Source: WJLG01 sp964602485 (lineage in GTDB: Bacteria > Patescibacteriota > Patescibacteriia > Patescibacteriales > WJLG01). From it: a stretch of DNA of 40,059 nt. Shown here in pieces: positions 6,765 to 15,986 of the stretch. Location of the stretch: contig CAZRQU010000009.1 in NCBI GenBank assembly GCA_964602485.1, forward strand, positions 1-40,059, in the 5' to 3' direction. The notes under the pieces were generated by a model that saw only the letters and a list, made by a program, of their open reading frames with translations, was not told the origin of the DNA and ran no database searches. Numbering within the stretch: position 1 is the first letter of the stretch; each line of letters opens with the position of its first letter. The translations under genes were made by a program, and so were the position numbers.

Positions 6765-7565
6765 CTATAATTTTATTTCCGAAATATTATCAATATCCAT
6801 TCCCAAAAATTTCTCACCTAAATCCTTAAAATTCTTCTTTGAATCCGTTGTATAAAATATAATATTAGGTTCTTGAACCTTTTTTATACCAAGCTCCTGA
6901 TGTCTCTTTAGATAATCCCTCAAGCTCAAAGCAATGACATTGCCCGGGTCGCAGATCTCGCAATCTCTCATTATCTCGCGAATCATATCTATTAAGAATT
7001 CATAATGAGTACAGGCAAGTATCAAAGATCCTACTTTCTCTTCTTTTAATGGGTTCAAATATCTTTCTAATATAGTTCTTGTCTCTGGATCTTTACTCCG
7101 ATCATTTTCTATTAACGGGACTAGCAGGGGGGTCGCTTGAGAAACCACTTCTATTTCTTTATTTAAATTATTTATTTCTGTCTTATAAGCCCTTGACTCG
7201 ATAGTCGCCTTAGTGCCTATTACGCCTACTTTTTTATGATCATCGGTGGCGATCACTTCAGCAAGTGGCCTGACTACTCCTAATACTTTTTTGCCAGGAT
7301 GTTTTTGTGGTAAATATTCCTGTTGAATTCTTCGAAGCGCTTTAGCCGAGGCGGTGTTACAGGCAATAATTATCAATTTACAACCCTTGGCAAACAAAAA
7401 GTCTATCGCTTCCTTGGTATATTCATAGATCACCTCTTGTGACCTATCACCATAAGGGACGCGAGCATTGTCGCCCAAATATATATAATTATGGTCCGGC
7501 AGCTCTTTTAAAAAGCTTTTCAAGACCGTCAACCCGCCTACGCCGGAATCGAATACTCCGATCAT
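6765..7565 (-). CDS. murI: Glutamate racemase
   Basis: The enzyme interconverts L- and D-glutamate to supply D-Glu for peptidoglycan. From the ATG at 7565 the protein is 266 residues and begins MIGVFDSGVGGLTVLK. The two catalytic cysteines are in ACNTASA (Cys69) and LACTHYEF (Cys185), and LGDNARVPYG is conserved. A TTG in frame at 7577 would add MQFV, but the ATG gives the family's usual start. No Shine-Dalgarno sequence is visible. It follows secA by about 75 bases and fits the mur genes elsewhere in the window. Confidence 0.95.
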   Translation of the reverse strand: MIGVFDSGVGGLTVLKSFLKELPDHNYIYLGDNARVPYGDRSQEVIYEYTKEAIDFLFAKGCKLIIIACNTASAKALRRIQQEYLPQKHPGKKVLGVVRPLAEVIATDDHKKVGVIGTKATIESRAYKTEINNLNKEIEVVSQATPLLVPLIENDRSKDPETRTILERYLNPLKEEKVGSLILACTHYEFLIDMIREIMRDCEICDPGNVIALSLRDYLKRHQELGIKKVQEPNIIFYTTDSKKNFKDLGEKFLGMDIDNISEIKL

Positions 7566-7639
7566 TACAAATTGCAAATATCAAAGTGCAAAGTGCAAAG
7601 ATCCATAAAAATATTTGCAATTTGTTCTTTGATCATTTG

Positions 7640-10351
7640 TTAAGCTCCGCAGCACTTCTTGTATTTCTTGCCTGAACCGCAAGGGCAAAGATCGTTTCTC
7701 CCAACTTTCTTGCCATCGGCTGTCTTGAGATGGCCCTTCACATTGTCACTAGCCCTCTTCTTTTCGGCCATGGTCTTGGCTGCGGCTGAAAAATTCCTGG
7801 CTCTTTCCAAAAGATTAGGCGACTGAAAACCAGCCATCATTTCTTCTTGAACCATTCCCAGTTTATATATACTATAAACTATTTGATTATCTATAAGATT
7901 GTTCAACTCAGAGAACATTCCAAATGCTTCTTTCTTATACTCTATCAAAGGATCTCTTTGCCCGTATCCTCGCAAACCTATACCGCGGCGCAAATGGGTC
8001 ATGGCTTCTAAATGGTCTATCCATAGATTATCTATGGAGCGGATCATTACTCCTTTTTCCAGTTCCGTCCAACTAAGATCAGAATCCTTGAATTTATCTT
8101 TAAGCTCATTGTATTTATCCCGAGCTAGAGAAGCAAGGTATTCTATTATAGTGGTTCTGGCTTTAGCCTGTTCTAATTTCTTTGTCTCATCCTCTCCGGT
8201 CATGGACAAAAGGTCATCTTTTAATCTTCCCTCAACCGGGAAAATAGTGCTCACCACTTCATATATCTCGTTCAGATTCCATTCTTTGATATTCTCATTA
8301 GCCGTATGGAAACTAACCACCTGCTCTAATTCCGCTTCGATCATCTTAAGCACTTCTTCAGATAAAGCTTCAGGGTCATTCTTAAACTTCCTTAATATCT
8401 CGTCCCGACGCTTATATGTGGTTTCTCTATGTTTATTCAAAACATTATCATATTCCAAAAGATGTTTCCTGATATCAAAATTGTTACCTTCCACCCTTTT
8501 TTGAGCAGATTCTATGGAACGGCTGATTATTTTGTTCTCTATCGGCATATCCTCCGGAACCCGCAAAGTAGCCATCATATTCTTCATCCTATCACCCCCG
8601 AATATTCTCATAAGATCGTCTTCTGTCGAAACATAAAATCGAGATTCTCCCGGATCTCCCTGACGACCGGCTCGACCACGCAGCTGATTATCAATACGAC
8701 GGGATTCGTGCCTTTCGGTTCCAACAACATATAATCCTCCAGCTTCTTTGACCTTTTCTTGCTCTTCCCCATTCGGTCCGCCCAAAACTATATCAACTCC
8801 GCGGCCGGCCATATTAGTAGCCACGGTAATGGCTCCCGGCCTACCGGCATTGGCGATTATCCTAGCTTCTTTCTCATGATTCTTGGCATTCAAAATTTCC
8901 GGCTTAAGGCCTTCGTTCTCCAAACACTTTGCCATGATCTCATTTTTCTCTATGGAGATAGTACCTATTAAGGTCGGCTGACCTTTTTTACTTCTTTGCT
9001 TCACATCATCGACCACTGCCTTGAACTTGCCTTGTTCACTTCTATATATAAGATCATTATGATCCTTTCTCACGACCGGCCTGTTGGTAGGTATGGCTAC
9101 CACTTCCAGATCGTATATCTTGCCGAATTCCTCAGCTTCGGTAACAGCTGTTCCGGTCATACCGGCCAATTTGTCGTACATCCTGAAATAATTTTGGAAT
9201 GTTATAGTAGCCAAAGTCTGTGATTCCTTTTTGATATCAACCCCTTCTTTGGCTTCTATGGCCTGATGTAATCCTTCGCTATAACGACGCCCGGGCATAA
9301 GTCTTCCGGTGAATTCATCAACTATTATAACTTCACCCTCTTTGACCACATAATCTTTTTCTCTTTTAAATAGAACCTCTGCCTTAAGAGCCTGTTCTAT
9401 ATGGTGGACTTCGGAGATGCCCTTCTCAACATAGATATTCCCCATGCCCAGCCATTGCTCCATCTTGGATATTCCCTCTTCGGACAAAGTAACCGCCCTC
9501 ATCTTCTCGTCTATATTATAATCTTCATTCTCATTCAATCTCTTTACCAGTTGGGAATATTTATAATATTTGTCAGTGGACTGCTCGGCCGGAGCGGATA
9601 TTATCAAAGGAGTTCTGGCCTCATCTATCAATATAGAATCTATCTCATCTATAATGGCGTAATTGAAACCGCGCTGAACCTTGGCTTCCAGCGAAGGAGC
9701 CATATTGTCGCGCAGGTAATCGAACCCGAATTCATTGTTGGTGCCGTAAACTATATCGCATGCATATACATCACGCCTATCTGTCTGCTTGAAATGTTTC
9801 AACCGTTCATCATATTGGCTTTCGTCAGCATATTCGGGATCATAGATAAAAGAAGCTTGATTGACTATTACACCTACTGAAAGGCCCAGAAAACCATAAA
9901 CAGGTGCCATCCAGCCGGCGCCTACTCGGGAAAGATAATCATTGACCGTTATCAATTGAACTCCCCGGCCGGCCAAAGCATTCAAATATACCGGCAAAGT
10001 GGCGGCCAAAGTCTTACCTTCACCGGTCTTCATTTCCGCTATCTGCCCTCGATGAAGTACTATGCCGCCCACAAGCTGAACATCATAGTGTCTTTGGCCG
10101 AGCTTTCTTCGAGCTGCTTCCCGAACCACTGCAAAAGCATCCGGCAAAACCTCGTTAAGCTTAGCCTCCATTGCCTCATGGTCTTTCGGCTGACCGATCA
10201 TTTCCTTTAAAATACCTGATTGCGAAGCCAATTCTTGATCGCTCATCTTTTTGTATTTGTCCTCCAAGGAATTTATCTGTTCAACCAAAGGCTGGATCTT
10301 TTTTACGATCTTCTCGTTCGGATCGCCGAAAATTTTGGATATAAAGCCCAT
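7640..10351 (-). CDS. secA: Preprotein translocase ATPase SecA
   Basis: SecA drives post-translational export through SecYEG. The 903-residue protein has Walker A MKTGEGKT (residues 107-114), the DEAD-type Walker B DEIDSILIDEARTPLIIS, and helicase motifs TNMAGRGVDIVLGG and RGRAGRQGDPGESRFYVS. It also has the preprotein-crosslinking and scaffold regions, and a C-terminal zinc motif in DLCPCGSGKKYKKCCG. The length is typical. It lies 61 bases after hpf on the same strand. Export through Sec is consistent with the secreted subtilase in the window. Confidence 0.98.
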   Translation of the reverse strand: MGFISKIFGDPNEKIVKKIQPLVEQINSLEDKYKKMSDQELASQSGILKEMIGQPKDHEAMEAKLNEVLPDAFAVVREAARRKLGQRHYDVQLVGGIVLHRGQIAEMKTGEGKTLAATLPVYLNALAGRGVQLITVNDYLSRVGAGWMAPVYGFLGLSVGVIVNQASFIYDPEYADESQYDERLKHFKQTDRRDVYACDIVYGTNNEFGFDYLRDNMAPSLEAKVQRGFNYAIIDEIDSILIDEARTPLIISAPAEQSTDKYYKYSQLVKRLNENEDYNIDEKMRAVTLSEEGISKMEQWLGMGNIYVEKGISEVHHIEQALKAEVLFKREKDYVVKEGEVIIVDEFTGRLMPGRRYSEGLHQAIEAKEGVDIKKESQTLATITFQNYFRMYDKLAGMTGTAVTEAEEFGKIYDLEVVAIPTNRPVVRKDHNDLIYRSEQGKFKAVVDDVKQRSKKGQPTLIGTISIEKNEIMAKCLENEGLKPEILNAKNHEKEARIIANAGRPGAITVATNMAGRGVDIVLGGPNGEEQEKVKEAGGLYVVGTERHESRRIDNQLRGRAGRQGDPGESRFYVSTEDDLMRIFGGDRMKNMMATLRVPEDMPIENKIISRSIESAQKRVEGNNFDIRKHLLEYDNVLNKHRETTYKRRDEILRKFKNDPEALSEEVLKMIEAELEQVVSFHTANENIKEWNLNEIYEVVSTIFPVEGRLKDDLLSMTGEDETKKLEQAKARTTIIEYLASLARDKYNELKDKFKDSDLSWTELEKGVMIRSIDNLWIDHLEAMTHLRRGIGLRGYGQRDPLIEYKKEAFGMFSELNNLIDNQIVYSIYKLGMVQEEMMAGFQSPNLLERARNFSAAAKTMAEKKRASDNVKGHLKTADGKKVGRNDLCPCGSGKKYKKCCGA

Positions 10352-10412
10352 ATCTGTCTATTGATCAATAAATAATATAAAAACAGAGTTTCTGTTATTT
10401 TTATATTCTATA

Positions 10413-10721
10413 TTAAATATTATTTTTATCTTTATGCTTGATTATCATCTCTTGCATGTGGTCCTTTGATTTATCTATCGCCTTATACAGATCCTCTTCC
10501 ACCTTTCTTATCCGTAAAAGGTCTCCGGGAACAGCCATATTTATCTCACAGAAAAAAATGTCTCCATGCTGATGATGATTGGTCTCAGAACCAACCTCGA
10601 CATCACAGTTCTGGACCGTAAGGTCTCCTAAATATTTCTCTAACATATCTATTTTTTCCTGAACATAGCCCTTTATCGGCTCGGTCAGGTCCATGTTTGT
10701 ACCCTTGATCTGGATGTGCAT
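10413..10721 (-). CDS. hpf: Short ribosome hibernation-promoting factor (HPF/RaiA)
   Basis: The 102-residue protein matches the S30AE domain alone: MHIQIKGTNMDLTEPIKGYVQ at the start, then the beta strands QNCDVEVGSE and FFCEINMAVPG, and a basic helix ending in DLYKAIDKSKDHMQEMIIKHK. It binds the 30S mRNA/tRNA channel in slow-growing cells. Being the short form, it lacks the dimerising C-terminal domain of long HPF. A promoter is proposed at 10753-10781. The gene precedes secA. Confidence 0.93.
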   Translation of the reverse strand: MHIQIKGTNMDLTEPIKGYVQEKIDMLEKYLGDLTVQNCDVEVGSETNHHQHGDIFFCEINMAVPGDLLRIRKVEEDLYKAIDKSKDHMQEMIIKHKDKNNI

Positions 10722-10752
10722 AGTTTTTGTTTTTTACATTATTATTATATTA

Positions 10753-10781
10753 ACTTTAAGGCATTAAGGCCCGCAAGTCAA
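10753..10781 (-). promoter_or_regulatory. Putative sigma70 promoter of hpf-secA
   Basis: The minus strand reads TTGACT, 17 bases, TAAAGT, followed by a short AT-rich leader to the hpf ATG. The -35 is strong and the -10 moderate. A rho-independent hairpin lies just upstream at 10821-10842, so hpf-secA would be insulated from cca transcription. Confidence 0.5.
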
Positions 10782-10820
10782 CTAATGGTATTATAACCCG
10801 AAAAAACGCTTAAAACAAAC

Positions 10821-10842
10821 AAAAAACCGCCCCAAGAGGCGG
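10821..10842 (-). terminator. Rho-independent terminator upstream of hpf
   Basis: On the minus strand CCGCC-TCTTGG-GGCGG is followed by six T residues. It would end transcripts coming from the cca direction before the hpf promoter. Confidence 0.7.
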
Positions 10843-11383
10843 ATTATGGATCGATCTTTGAATTTTTAAAGATACAGAACAGGTCATAATGCATAACGCG
10901 TAACTCATAACGCATAACGGGGAAAATCCTAAATTCTAAATCCTGACACACCCCGCCTCCTGCCGTCGGCACCCCTCTGAAAGAGGGGATTTAATTTTTG
11001 AATTTTATAATTTTTATAATTTTTGAAATAATTTCTAATTTTTAATTCTGAACCTTCTAAATACCAAATCACCAATTACCAATTACATTGACCCCTCCTG
11101 ACCTCCCCTTAGCAAGGGGAGGAACTAATAAAATACCAAATCACCAATTACCCAATACAGATCCTTCATCTCCCGCCTCCGCGGGATACTCAGGATGACA
11201 TTCCATATCCCAAATTACTAATTACTAATTACCTTAAATGACAAAACCTGAATACTGAATACTCTATACTGAATACTAATTACTAATTACCCAATACAGA
11301 TCCTTCGTCACTATCCGCTCCTTAAGGGTGACAAGCCTGAATACCCTATACTGCATACTGAATACTATATTCCAAATATCCAA
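10843..11383. repeat. Gene-free spacer of short palindromes and repeated words
   Basis: No coding potential is seen here. The stretch holds GC hairpins in AT-rich sequence: CCCCTCT-GAA-AGAGGGG (10972-10988), CCTCCCCT/AGGGGAGG (11102-11122) and TCCCGC-CTCC-GCGGGA (11171-11186). A unit beginning ACCCAATACAGATCCTTC occurs twice (about 11151 and 11289), and each copy is followed by a palindrome and a GGATGACA/GGGTGACA tail. Words such as CATAACGC and ACCAATTAC repeat loosely. The palindrome at 11171 is related to those inserted in the tRNA-fMet copies. Confidence 0.7.
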
Positions 11384-12874
11384 TTACACCTTGAATTCCC
11401 TTTTTATCTGCCTGTCCTCTTCTTTCTTCTTTTCCTCTATCACTTCCTTGGCTCTTTGCCTTAATTCCGAGCTTTCCATCTTGTTCAACTCTCGAGCTCT
11501 TTTTTGCAGATGCTTCTTGTTGTTCAATTTAGGGTCCTCTATCACTTCGGACAACAGAACATCCAGGATCTCGCCGATCTTGGGACTGGGTTTGATGTCC
11601 AAAAGCTTCATTAGATCATCACCGTTTATCTTAAGCATCTTGACCGAAACCGGATCGTGCCGGACCTTTTTGAACATATATTTCAAATGCCTTAACTTAT
11701 AGGGCACGGCTTTCTTCACTCCGGAACCAAGACGGTCGCCGATGCGCAGATCTATCAAATCTTCCAAATTCTCCTCTCCTACTTTCCTGATCAGTCGACG
11801 AACCGAAGCGGCTGTAACCTCGCCAACATTATAATAGAACATATGAGCTCGGATAAGGGTGATGATCTTTTCTGAATCCTTGACCGAAAAACGCAACCGC
11901 TTGCATATTTTTCTGGCGATATTGGCACTGGCGTATTCGTGATTGTAAAAAGTGGGTTGGCCTTTGATAACCCTCTTTGTTCTGACCTTGCCTATGTCAT
12001 GCAGTAAAGCGGCCAAACGCACCCGCCAATCCTTGGAAGGACAATGTTTTAAAGACAAGACATTGTGTTCGAACACATCGTTTATATGATGATAGTTCTG
12101 TCCGACCCCAACGCCCTTCTCCAGTTCAGGCAAGATATACTGCAACAATTTTGTTTTATGCAAAGCCATCACTCCTTCATACGGCTTGTTTGAAGATAAT
12201 ATCTTCACCAATTCGATAGCTATCCTCTCTTTAGCGATGAATTTTATACTGCCGGCCAGTTTAAAGATAGCTCTCTCTGTTTTTGGCTCCAAGGAAAAAT
12301 CAAGCTGGGCGGACAATCTGACCGCCCGCATCATCCTTAAAGCATCTTCTTTGAATCTGTCTGCCGGCTCGCCTACTGCTCTGATCATCTTTCTGTCTAT
12401 ATCTTTGGTGCCGCCGAAAAGGTCGACTATCAAATAATCTTCTTTTTCCTTGACGTGGCCTTTAAGTTCGTTTTTTATATCAAGCTTGCTCTTGGCCGGC
12501 TTCATAGCCAGGGCATTGATAGTAAGGTCCCGCCGGGAAAGATCCTTGTCCAGATCGTCTTCGAATTTTACCTCATCCGGCCGACGCCTGTCAGAATAGC
12601 CTTGTTCGCTCCTATAAGTGGTTATCTCCACCACCTCTATCAGCTTGTCATCTTTGTCTCTGATCGGCAAGATAACCGTCCCGAAATCATTTTCATATTT
12701 CCCATCCGGAAACAAATTAAGCAGGTCCTCGGGTTTAGCGCTAGTGGTGATATCCCAATCGTTCGGCTCTTTGTCCATTAAAATATCACGAACACAGCCG
12801 CCCACGACAAAGGCCTCAAATCCCCGTTCTTCCAGAGTTCTTATTATATTCTTTATATATACAGGTATGTTCAT
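11384..12874 (-). CDS. cca: CCA-adding tRNA nucleotidyltransferase with HD domain
   Basis: The enzyme adds or repairs the 3' CCA of tRNA, which is essential here because no tRNA in the window encodes CCA. The 496-residue protein has the class II head motif GGCVRD (25-30) with the catalytic pair D39/D41 in NDWDITT, then RRDLTINALA and the RNA-binding region RFKEDALRMMRAVR. An HD domain follows with LLHDIGK (His292-Asp293), and the C-terminal tail is long, basic and charged. It lies 15 bases after murB, probably in one transcript with murC-murB. Confidence 0.95.
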   Translation of the reverse strand: MNIPVYIKNIIRTLEERGFEAFVVGGCVRDILMDKEPNDWDITTSAKPEDLLNLFPDGKYENDFGTVILPIRDKDDKLIEVVEITTYRSEQGYSDRRRPDEVKFEDDLDKDLSRRDLTINALAMKPAKSKLDIKNELKGHVKEKEDYLIVDLFGGTKDIDRKMIRAVGEPADRFKEDALRMMRAVRLSAQLDFSLEPKTERAIFKLAGSIKFIAKERIAIELVKILSSNKPYEGVMALHKTKLLQYILPELEKGVGVGQNYHHINDVFEHNVLSLKHCPSKDWRVRLAALLHDIGKVRTKRVIKGQPTFYNHEYASANIARKICKRLRFSVKDSEKIITLIRAHMFYYNVGEVTAASVRRLIRKVGEENLEDLIDLRIGDRLGSGVKKAVPYKLRHLKYMFKKVRHDPVSVKMLKINGDDLMKLLDIKPSPKIGEILDVLLSEVIEDPKLNNKKHLQKRARELNKMESSELRQRAKEVIEEKKKEEDRQIKREFKV

Positions 12875-12889
12875 TTATTTTGTATTAAA

Positions 12890-13837
12890 TTACTCGTAGC
12901 CCATCACTTCTATCTCCGGTTCCAATTCGACCCTAAAACGATCTTTGACCTCTTGATGGATATAGGTCATAAGTTCTATGACATTTCTAGCCGTGGCATT
13001 GCCGGTATTAACTATGAAATTAGCATGCTCCAAGCTAACCTTGGCTCCGCCCATTACTCGGCCCTTGAATCCAAGCATATCTATCAAAGCTCCGGCTCCA
13101 ACCATGTCACTGTTAGTTTTTCCTTTTTGAACAAGCTCTTCGGCCAGCTTCTCGTTGACTTCCTTTATATATTCCAAAGACATATTCTTAAAAACACTGC
13201 CGGCGCTAGGCAATCTCGGCTGAGAATTATCACGATGCTTTAAGTTCGCATTTATCTTTTCGTTTATATTATCCTGAGTGTCCTCTTTCATCTTGAAAGT
13301 GATTCCCCAAATGATAAAAATAGGGTTATGTTTAAATACGCTATCTCTGTAATCAAACCGGCAATCGTTCTTGGAAAAGAATTGATATTGCTGTTTTTCC
13401 ATATTAAAAGCCTCGACAGTCTCCACTATATCCTCTGTCTTCTGACCAAAAGCTCCGGCATTCCCACGCACAGCCCCTCCGATCGTGGCCTTTGGGATAC
13501 CGAAGGCCCATTCCAAACCGGAAAGACTATTGCGCCTGGCCAAACTTATGGCATAAGCCAAAGATGCTCCGGAAGAACAATGCAATCTGGTTCCCATGGG
13601 TTTTACTTCATCGTTCTTTAATACCAAAACCAGGCCGTTTATACCATGATCGTTTATCAAAAGATTGCTGCCTCCTCCTAATATATAGATCTTCTCTCCG
13701 GCTTCTTTAGCCCACTTGACCGCCTCGGACAGCTCCTCGGCATATTCTATTTCCATAAAGAATTTAGCCGGACCGCCTATCTTAAAAGTAGTCAAAGGAG
13801 CTAAGTCAACATTTTTTTTGAATTTATCTTCTATCAT
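12890..13837 (-). CDS. murB: UDP-N-acetylenolpyruvoylglucosamine reductase
   Basis: MurB reduces UDP-GlcNAc-enolpyruvate to UDP-MurNAc using NADPH and FAD. The 315-residue protein shows the FAD-binding motifs LTTFKIGGPA and ILGGGSNLLI (52-61), then SGLEWAFGIPKATIGGAVRGNAGAFG (written in parts: 106-131), the catalytic Ser region SAGSVFKN (211-218), and the end motif LEPEIEVMG. The GSVFKN form and the lack of an extra loop suggest the shorter, type II-like enzyme. It follows murC by 108 bases. Confidence 0.96.
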   Translation of the reverse strand: MIEDKFKKNVDLAPLTTFKIGGPAKFFMEIEYAEELSEAVKWAKEAGEKIYILGGGSNLLINDHGINGLVLVLKNDEVKPMGTRLHCSSGASLAYAISLARRNSLSGLEWAFGIPKATIGGAVRGNAGAFGQKTEDIVETVEAFNMEKQQYQFFSKNDCRFDYRDSVFKHNPIFIIWGITFKMKEDTQDNINEKINANLKHRDNSQPRLPSAGSVFKNMSLEYIKEVNEKLAEELVQKGKTNSDMVGAGALIDMLGFKGRVMGGAKVSLEHANFIVNTGNATARNVIELMTYIHQEVKDRFRVELEPEIEVMGYE

Positions 13838-13945
13838 TTTTATTGATATAAAGTATACAGTATTTTTATATATAGCTCTTTATAATAGTATAACTAATTA
13901 TCTATTTGAATAACAGTTTTTATTCAAAATATCCTATGCCAAATA

Positions 13946-15328
13946 CTATATATCGGATACTAGATCTTTTCCTATCCTGAAAACATCACCGGCGCCCATT
14001 AAAAGCACAACCTCGTCTTTTTTTATATTTTTTCTAAGATATTTTTCGGCTTTTTCCAAGCTGGGAATATGGAGCACTTCCTTCCCTGGTTCATTCTCTC
14101 TTATCCTTTCCATAAGCTCTTCCGAAGAAACGCCTCCTTGGGTTTCGCGGGCCGAACCATATATATCAAGAACTATCACTTTATCAGCTTCAGAAAAACT
14201 GGTGGCAAAATCATTGAACAAGGCTTTGGTCCTGGTAAAGGTGTGAGGATGAAAAACCACTGTTATCTTTTTGTTCGGATGAGCCTGGCGAAGCCCGGCC
14301 AAGGTGGTTTTGATCTCGGTCGGATGATGAGCATAATCATCGATTATCGTTGCGCCTTGGAAATCACCCATGATCGACATTCGCCTCTCTGTTCCGGTAA
14401 ATTCGCTTAAATGGACCCTTATATCCTTTAAATCGATATCCAACTCTATGCAAGCCCCCACAACGGCCAAAGCATTGCTGATATTATGCTTGCCCAAGAG
14501 GCTGATGGAAAATGCGCCCAGCTCTTCTCCGTCCATTTTAACCTTGAAGAATTGTCTGCCTTGCTCGCACTCTATATCATAAGCTATTAAAGAAGCATCC
14601 TTTTCGATACCGTAGCTGATCACTTTCCCGGAACAACGACCGGCCATACTGGCCACTTCCTCATCATCAAAATTAGCCACTAGTAAACCTTTTTTAGGAA
14701 CCTTTTTTACAAAATCAGAAAAAACATTCACATAGCTATCTTTAGTAGGGAAAAAATCATGATGATCATGGTCGATATTGTTCAAAAGTACGACCTTGGG
14801 TTCATAATATCTTAATTTATTCTGGTATTCGTCAGCCTCCACTATGAGACAATTGGAATTGCCGGTAACGGTCGCCCCGCTGAATTGAGGCACATTCGAC
14901 CCGACCAGAACATTCGGTTCGAAACCTGATCGCATAAGAACATAGCCAAGCCAAGCTGTAGTTGTGGTTTTGCCGTGCGATCCACAAACGGCAACCCCAT
15001 ACATTTGATTAAAAATACCGGCCAAGACCTCGGCATAGGTAAGTGTTTTGACCGATATAGAAAAAGCTTTGGCAACCTCAATATTGGTATCTTTATTATA
15101 TGCGGAAGAATATATGATAAGGTCAACTTCATTTGGAATATTTTCCTCACTGAACCCCTCGAAGAAATCTATTCCCGACGATCTCAAGATATCATCGGTC
15201 ATAAATTTATCCTCAGTGTCCGACCCGGTTACTTCATAACCTTTAGACGACAAAAATTGGGCCAGCATGGTCATGCCTACCCCTTTTATACCGATCATAT
15301 ATATCTTTTTCACTTTGCTCAGATCCAT
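13946..15328 (-). CDS. murC: UDP-N-acetylmuramate--L-alanine ligase
   Basis: MurC joins L-Ala to UDP-MurNAc with ATP. From the ATG at 15328 the protein has 460 residues. It has GIKGVGMT (13-20) for UDP binding, the ATP loop GSHGKTTTT (116-124), VEADEYQ, NNIDHDHHDFF and DDYAHHPTEI. A TTG start at 15364 would add MTYLLNSFKLHI and lies very close to the promoter; I prefer the ATG, but neither start has a clear Shine-Dalgarno sequence. The gene heads murC-murB-cca. Confidence 0.95.
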   Translation of the reverse strand: MDLSKVKKIYMIGIKGVGMTMLAQFLSSKGYEVTGSDTEDKFMTDDILRSSGIDFFEGFSEENIPNEVDLIIYSSAYNKDTNIEVAKAFSISVKTLTYAEVLAGIFNQMYGVAVCGSHGKTTTTAWLGYVLMRSGFEPNVLVGSNVPQFSGATVTGNSNCLIVEADEYQNKLRYYEPKVVLLNNIDHDHHDFFPTKDSYVNVFSDFVKKVPKKGLLVANFDDEEVASMAGRCSGKVISYGIEKDASLIAYDIECEQGRQFFKVKMDGEELGAFSISLLGKHNISNALAVVGACIELDIDLKDIRVHLSEFTGTERRMSIMGDFQGATIIDDYAHHPTEIKTTLAGLRQAHPNKKITVVFHPHTFTRTKALFNDFATSFSEADKVIVLDIYGSARETQGGVSSEELMERIRENEPGKEVLHIPSLEKAEKYLRKNIKKDEVVLLMGAGDVFRIGKDLVSDI

Positions 15329-15374
15329 AATATGCAATTTAAACGAATTAAGAAGATAGGTCAAACTTATCTTA

Positions 15375-15383
15375 ATTATAACA
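15375..15383 (-). promoter_or_regulatory. Extended -10 promoter of murC
   Basis: The minus strand reads TGT-TATAAT. The matching -35 (TATGGT at 17 bases) is weak. It lies just after the terminator of the upstream cassette, so murC-murB-cca would have its own start. Confidence 0.5.
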
Positions 15384-15402
15384 GAAAAATTAAAAAGACC
15401 AT

Positions 15403-15434
15403 AAAAAAAGCCGCTTCAACGAATGCGAAGCGGC
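15403..15434 (-). terminator. Terminator of the 15459-15872 cassette gene
   Basis: On the minus strand GCCGCTTC and GAAGCGGC form an eight-base-pair stem with a nine-base loop, followed by seven T residues. It is a textbook rho-independent terminator 25 bases after the stop codon. Confidence 0.9.
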
Positions 15435-15458
15435 CAATGTTCAATTTACTGACCCGAT

Positions 15459-15872
15459 CTACTCTTCAGGAGGCGGGGGCAGTAAACGGTCGATCTCCGG
15501 AAATTCGATATTCTTTACCCGGACGATCTGTTTATCGCCTGAAACTATACCAGTAGCGGAAACTTTGATACCGCTTACAAGAAGTCCGTATATCTCATCG
15601 TTCCAATGCTTGATCTTGAATTGCTGGTCAAGCTGGCAAACCTTCAAGTTCTTCTTGCCGTCCTCTTCTGTCTTGAGAGTGAACTGCACCAATTCCGGCG
15701 ACTTGCAGGTAAAATGATCAGCTTTGATGACTCGGCCAATGACGGTCACTGGTCTGTGCTCGCATCCGTCCGACCCTTCTCCGGCATAAATGACGCTAAA
15801 AATGGCTTGCACCAAACCAATAGATACAAAGAAAACAACCGCTGAGAACCAACGCTCCTGTTTGCTGGGCAT
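15459..15872 (-). CDS. Membrane-anchored or secreted hypothetical protein, possible OB-fold
   Basis: I do not recognise this 137-residue protein. Residues 8-30 form one hydrophobic segment (signal peptide or anchor), after which the chain is extracytoplasmic. It contains three cysteines (37, 56, 79) and beta-rich stretches RPVTVIGRVIKADHF and KVSATGIVSGDKQIVRVKNIE that resemble an OB-fold, and ends in a Pro-Pro-Pro-Pro-Glu-Glu tail. The gene is monocistronic, with a promoter at 15945-15973, a GGGGGTTGTT leader before the ATG and its own terminator. It separates murG from murC. Its codons are more GC-rich than those of its neighbours. Confidence 0.75.
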   Translation of the reverse strand: MPSKQERWFSAVVFFVSIGLVQAIFSVIYAGEGSDGCEHRPVTVIGRVIKADHFTCKSPELVQFTLKTEEDGKKNLKVCQLDQQFKIKHWNDEIYGLLVSGIKVSATGIVSGDKQIVRVKNIEFPEIDRLLPPPPEE

Positions 15873-15944
15873 AACAACCCCCTGACTGTTTGAATTGGAA
15901 AATAAGGATCAAAAATAAAAACACTATCAAAAAAGTGCTTTCAA

Positions 15945-15973
15945 AAAATAACATACTATTAAATAATTGTCAA
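15945..15973 (-). promoter_or_regulatory. Promoter of the 15459-15872 cassette
   Basis: The minus strand reads TTGACA, 17 bases, TATTTT, with TGT just before the -10. The spacer, ending AGTATGT, resembles the promoters at 29996-30024 and 36063-36091. Confidence 0.75.
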
Positions 15974-15986
15974 CTAAAACTATTGG

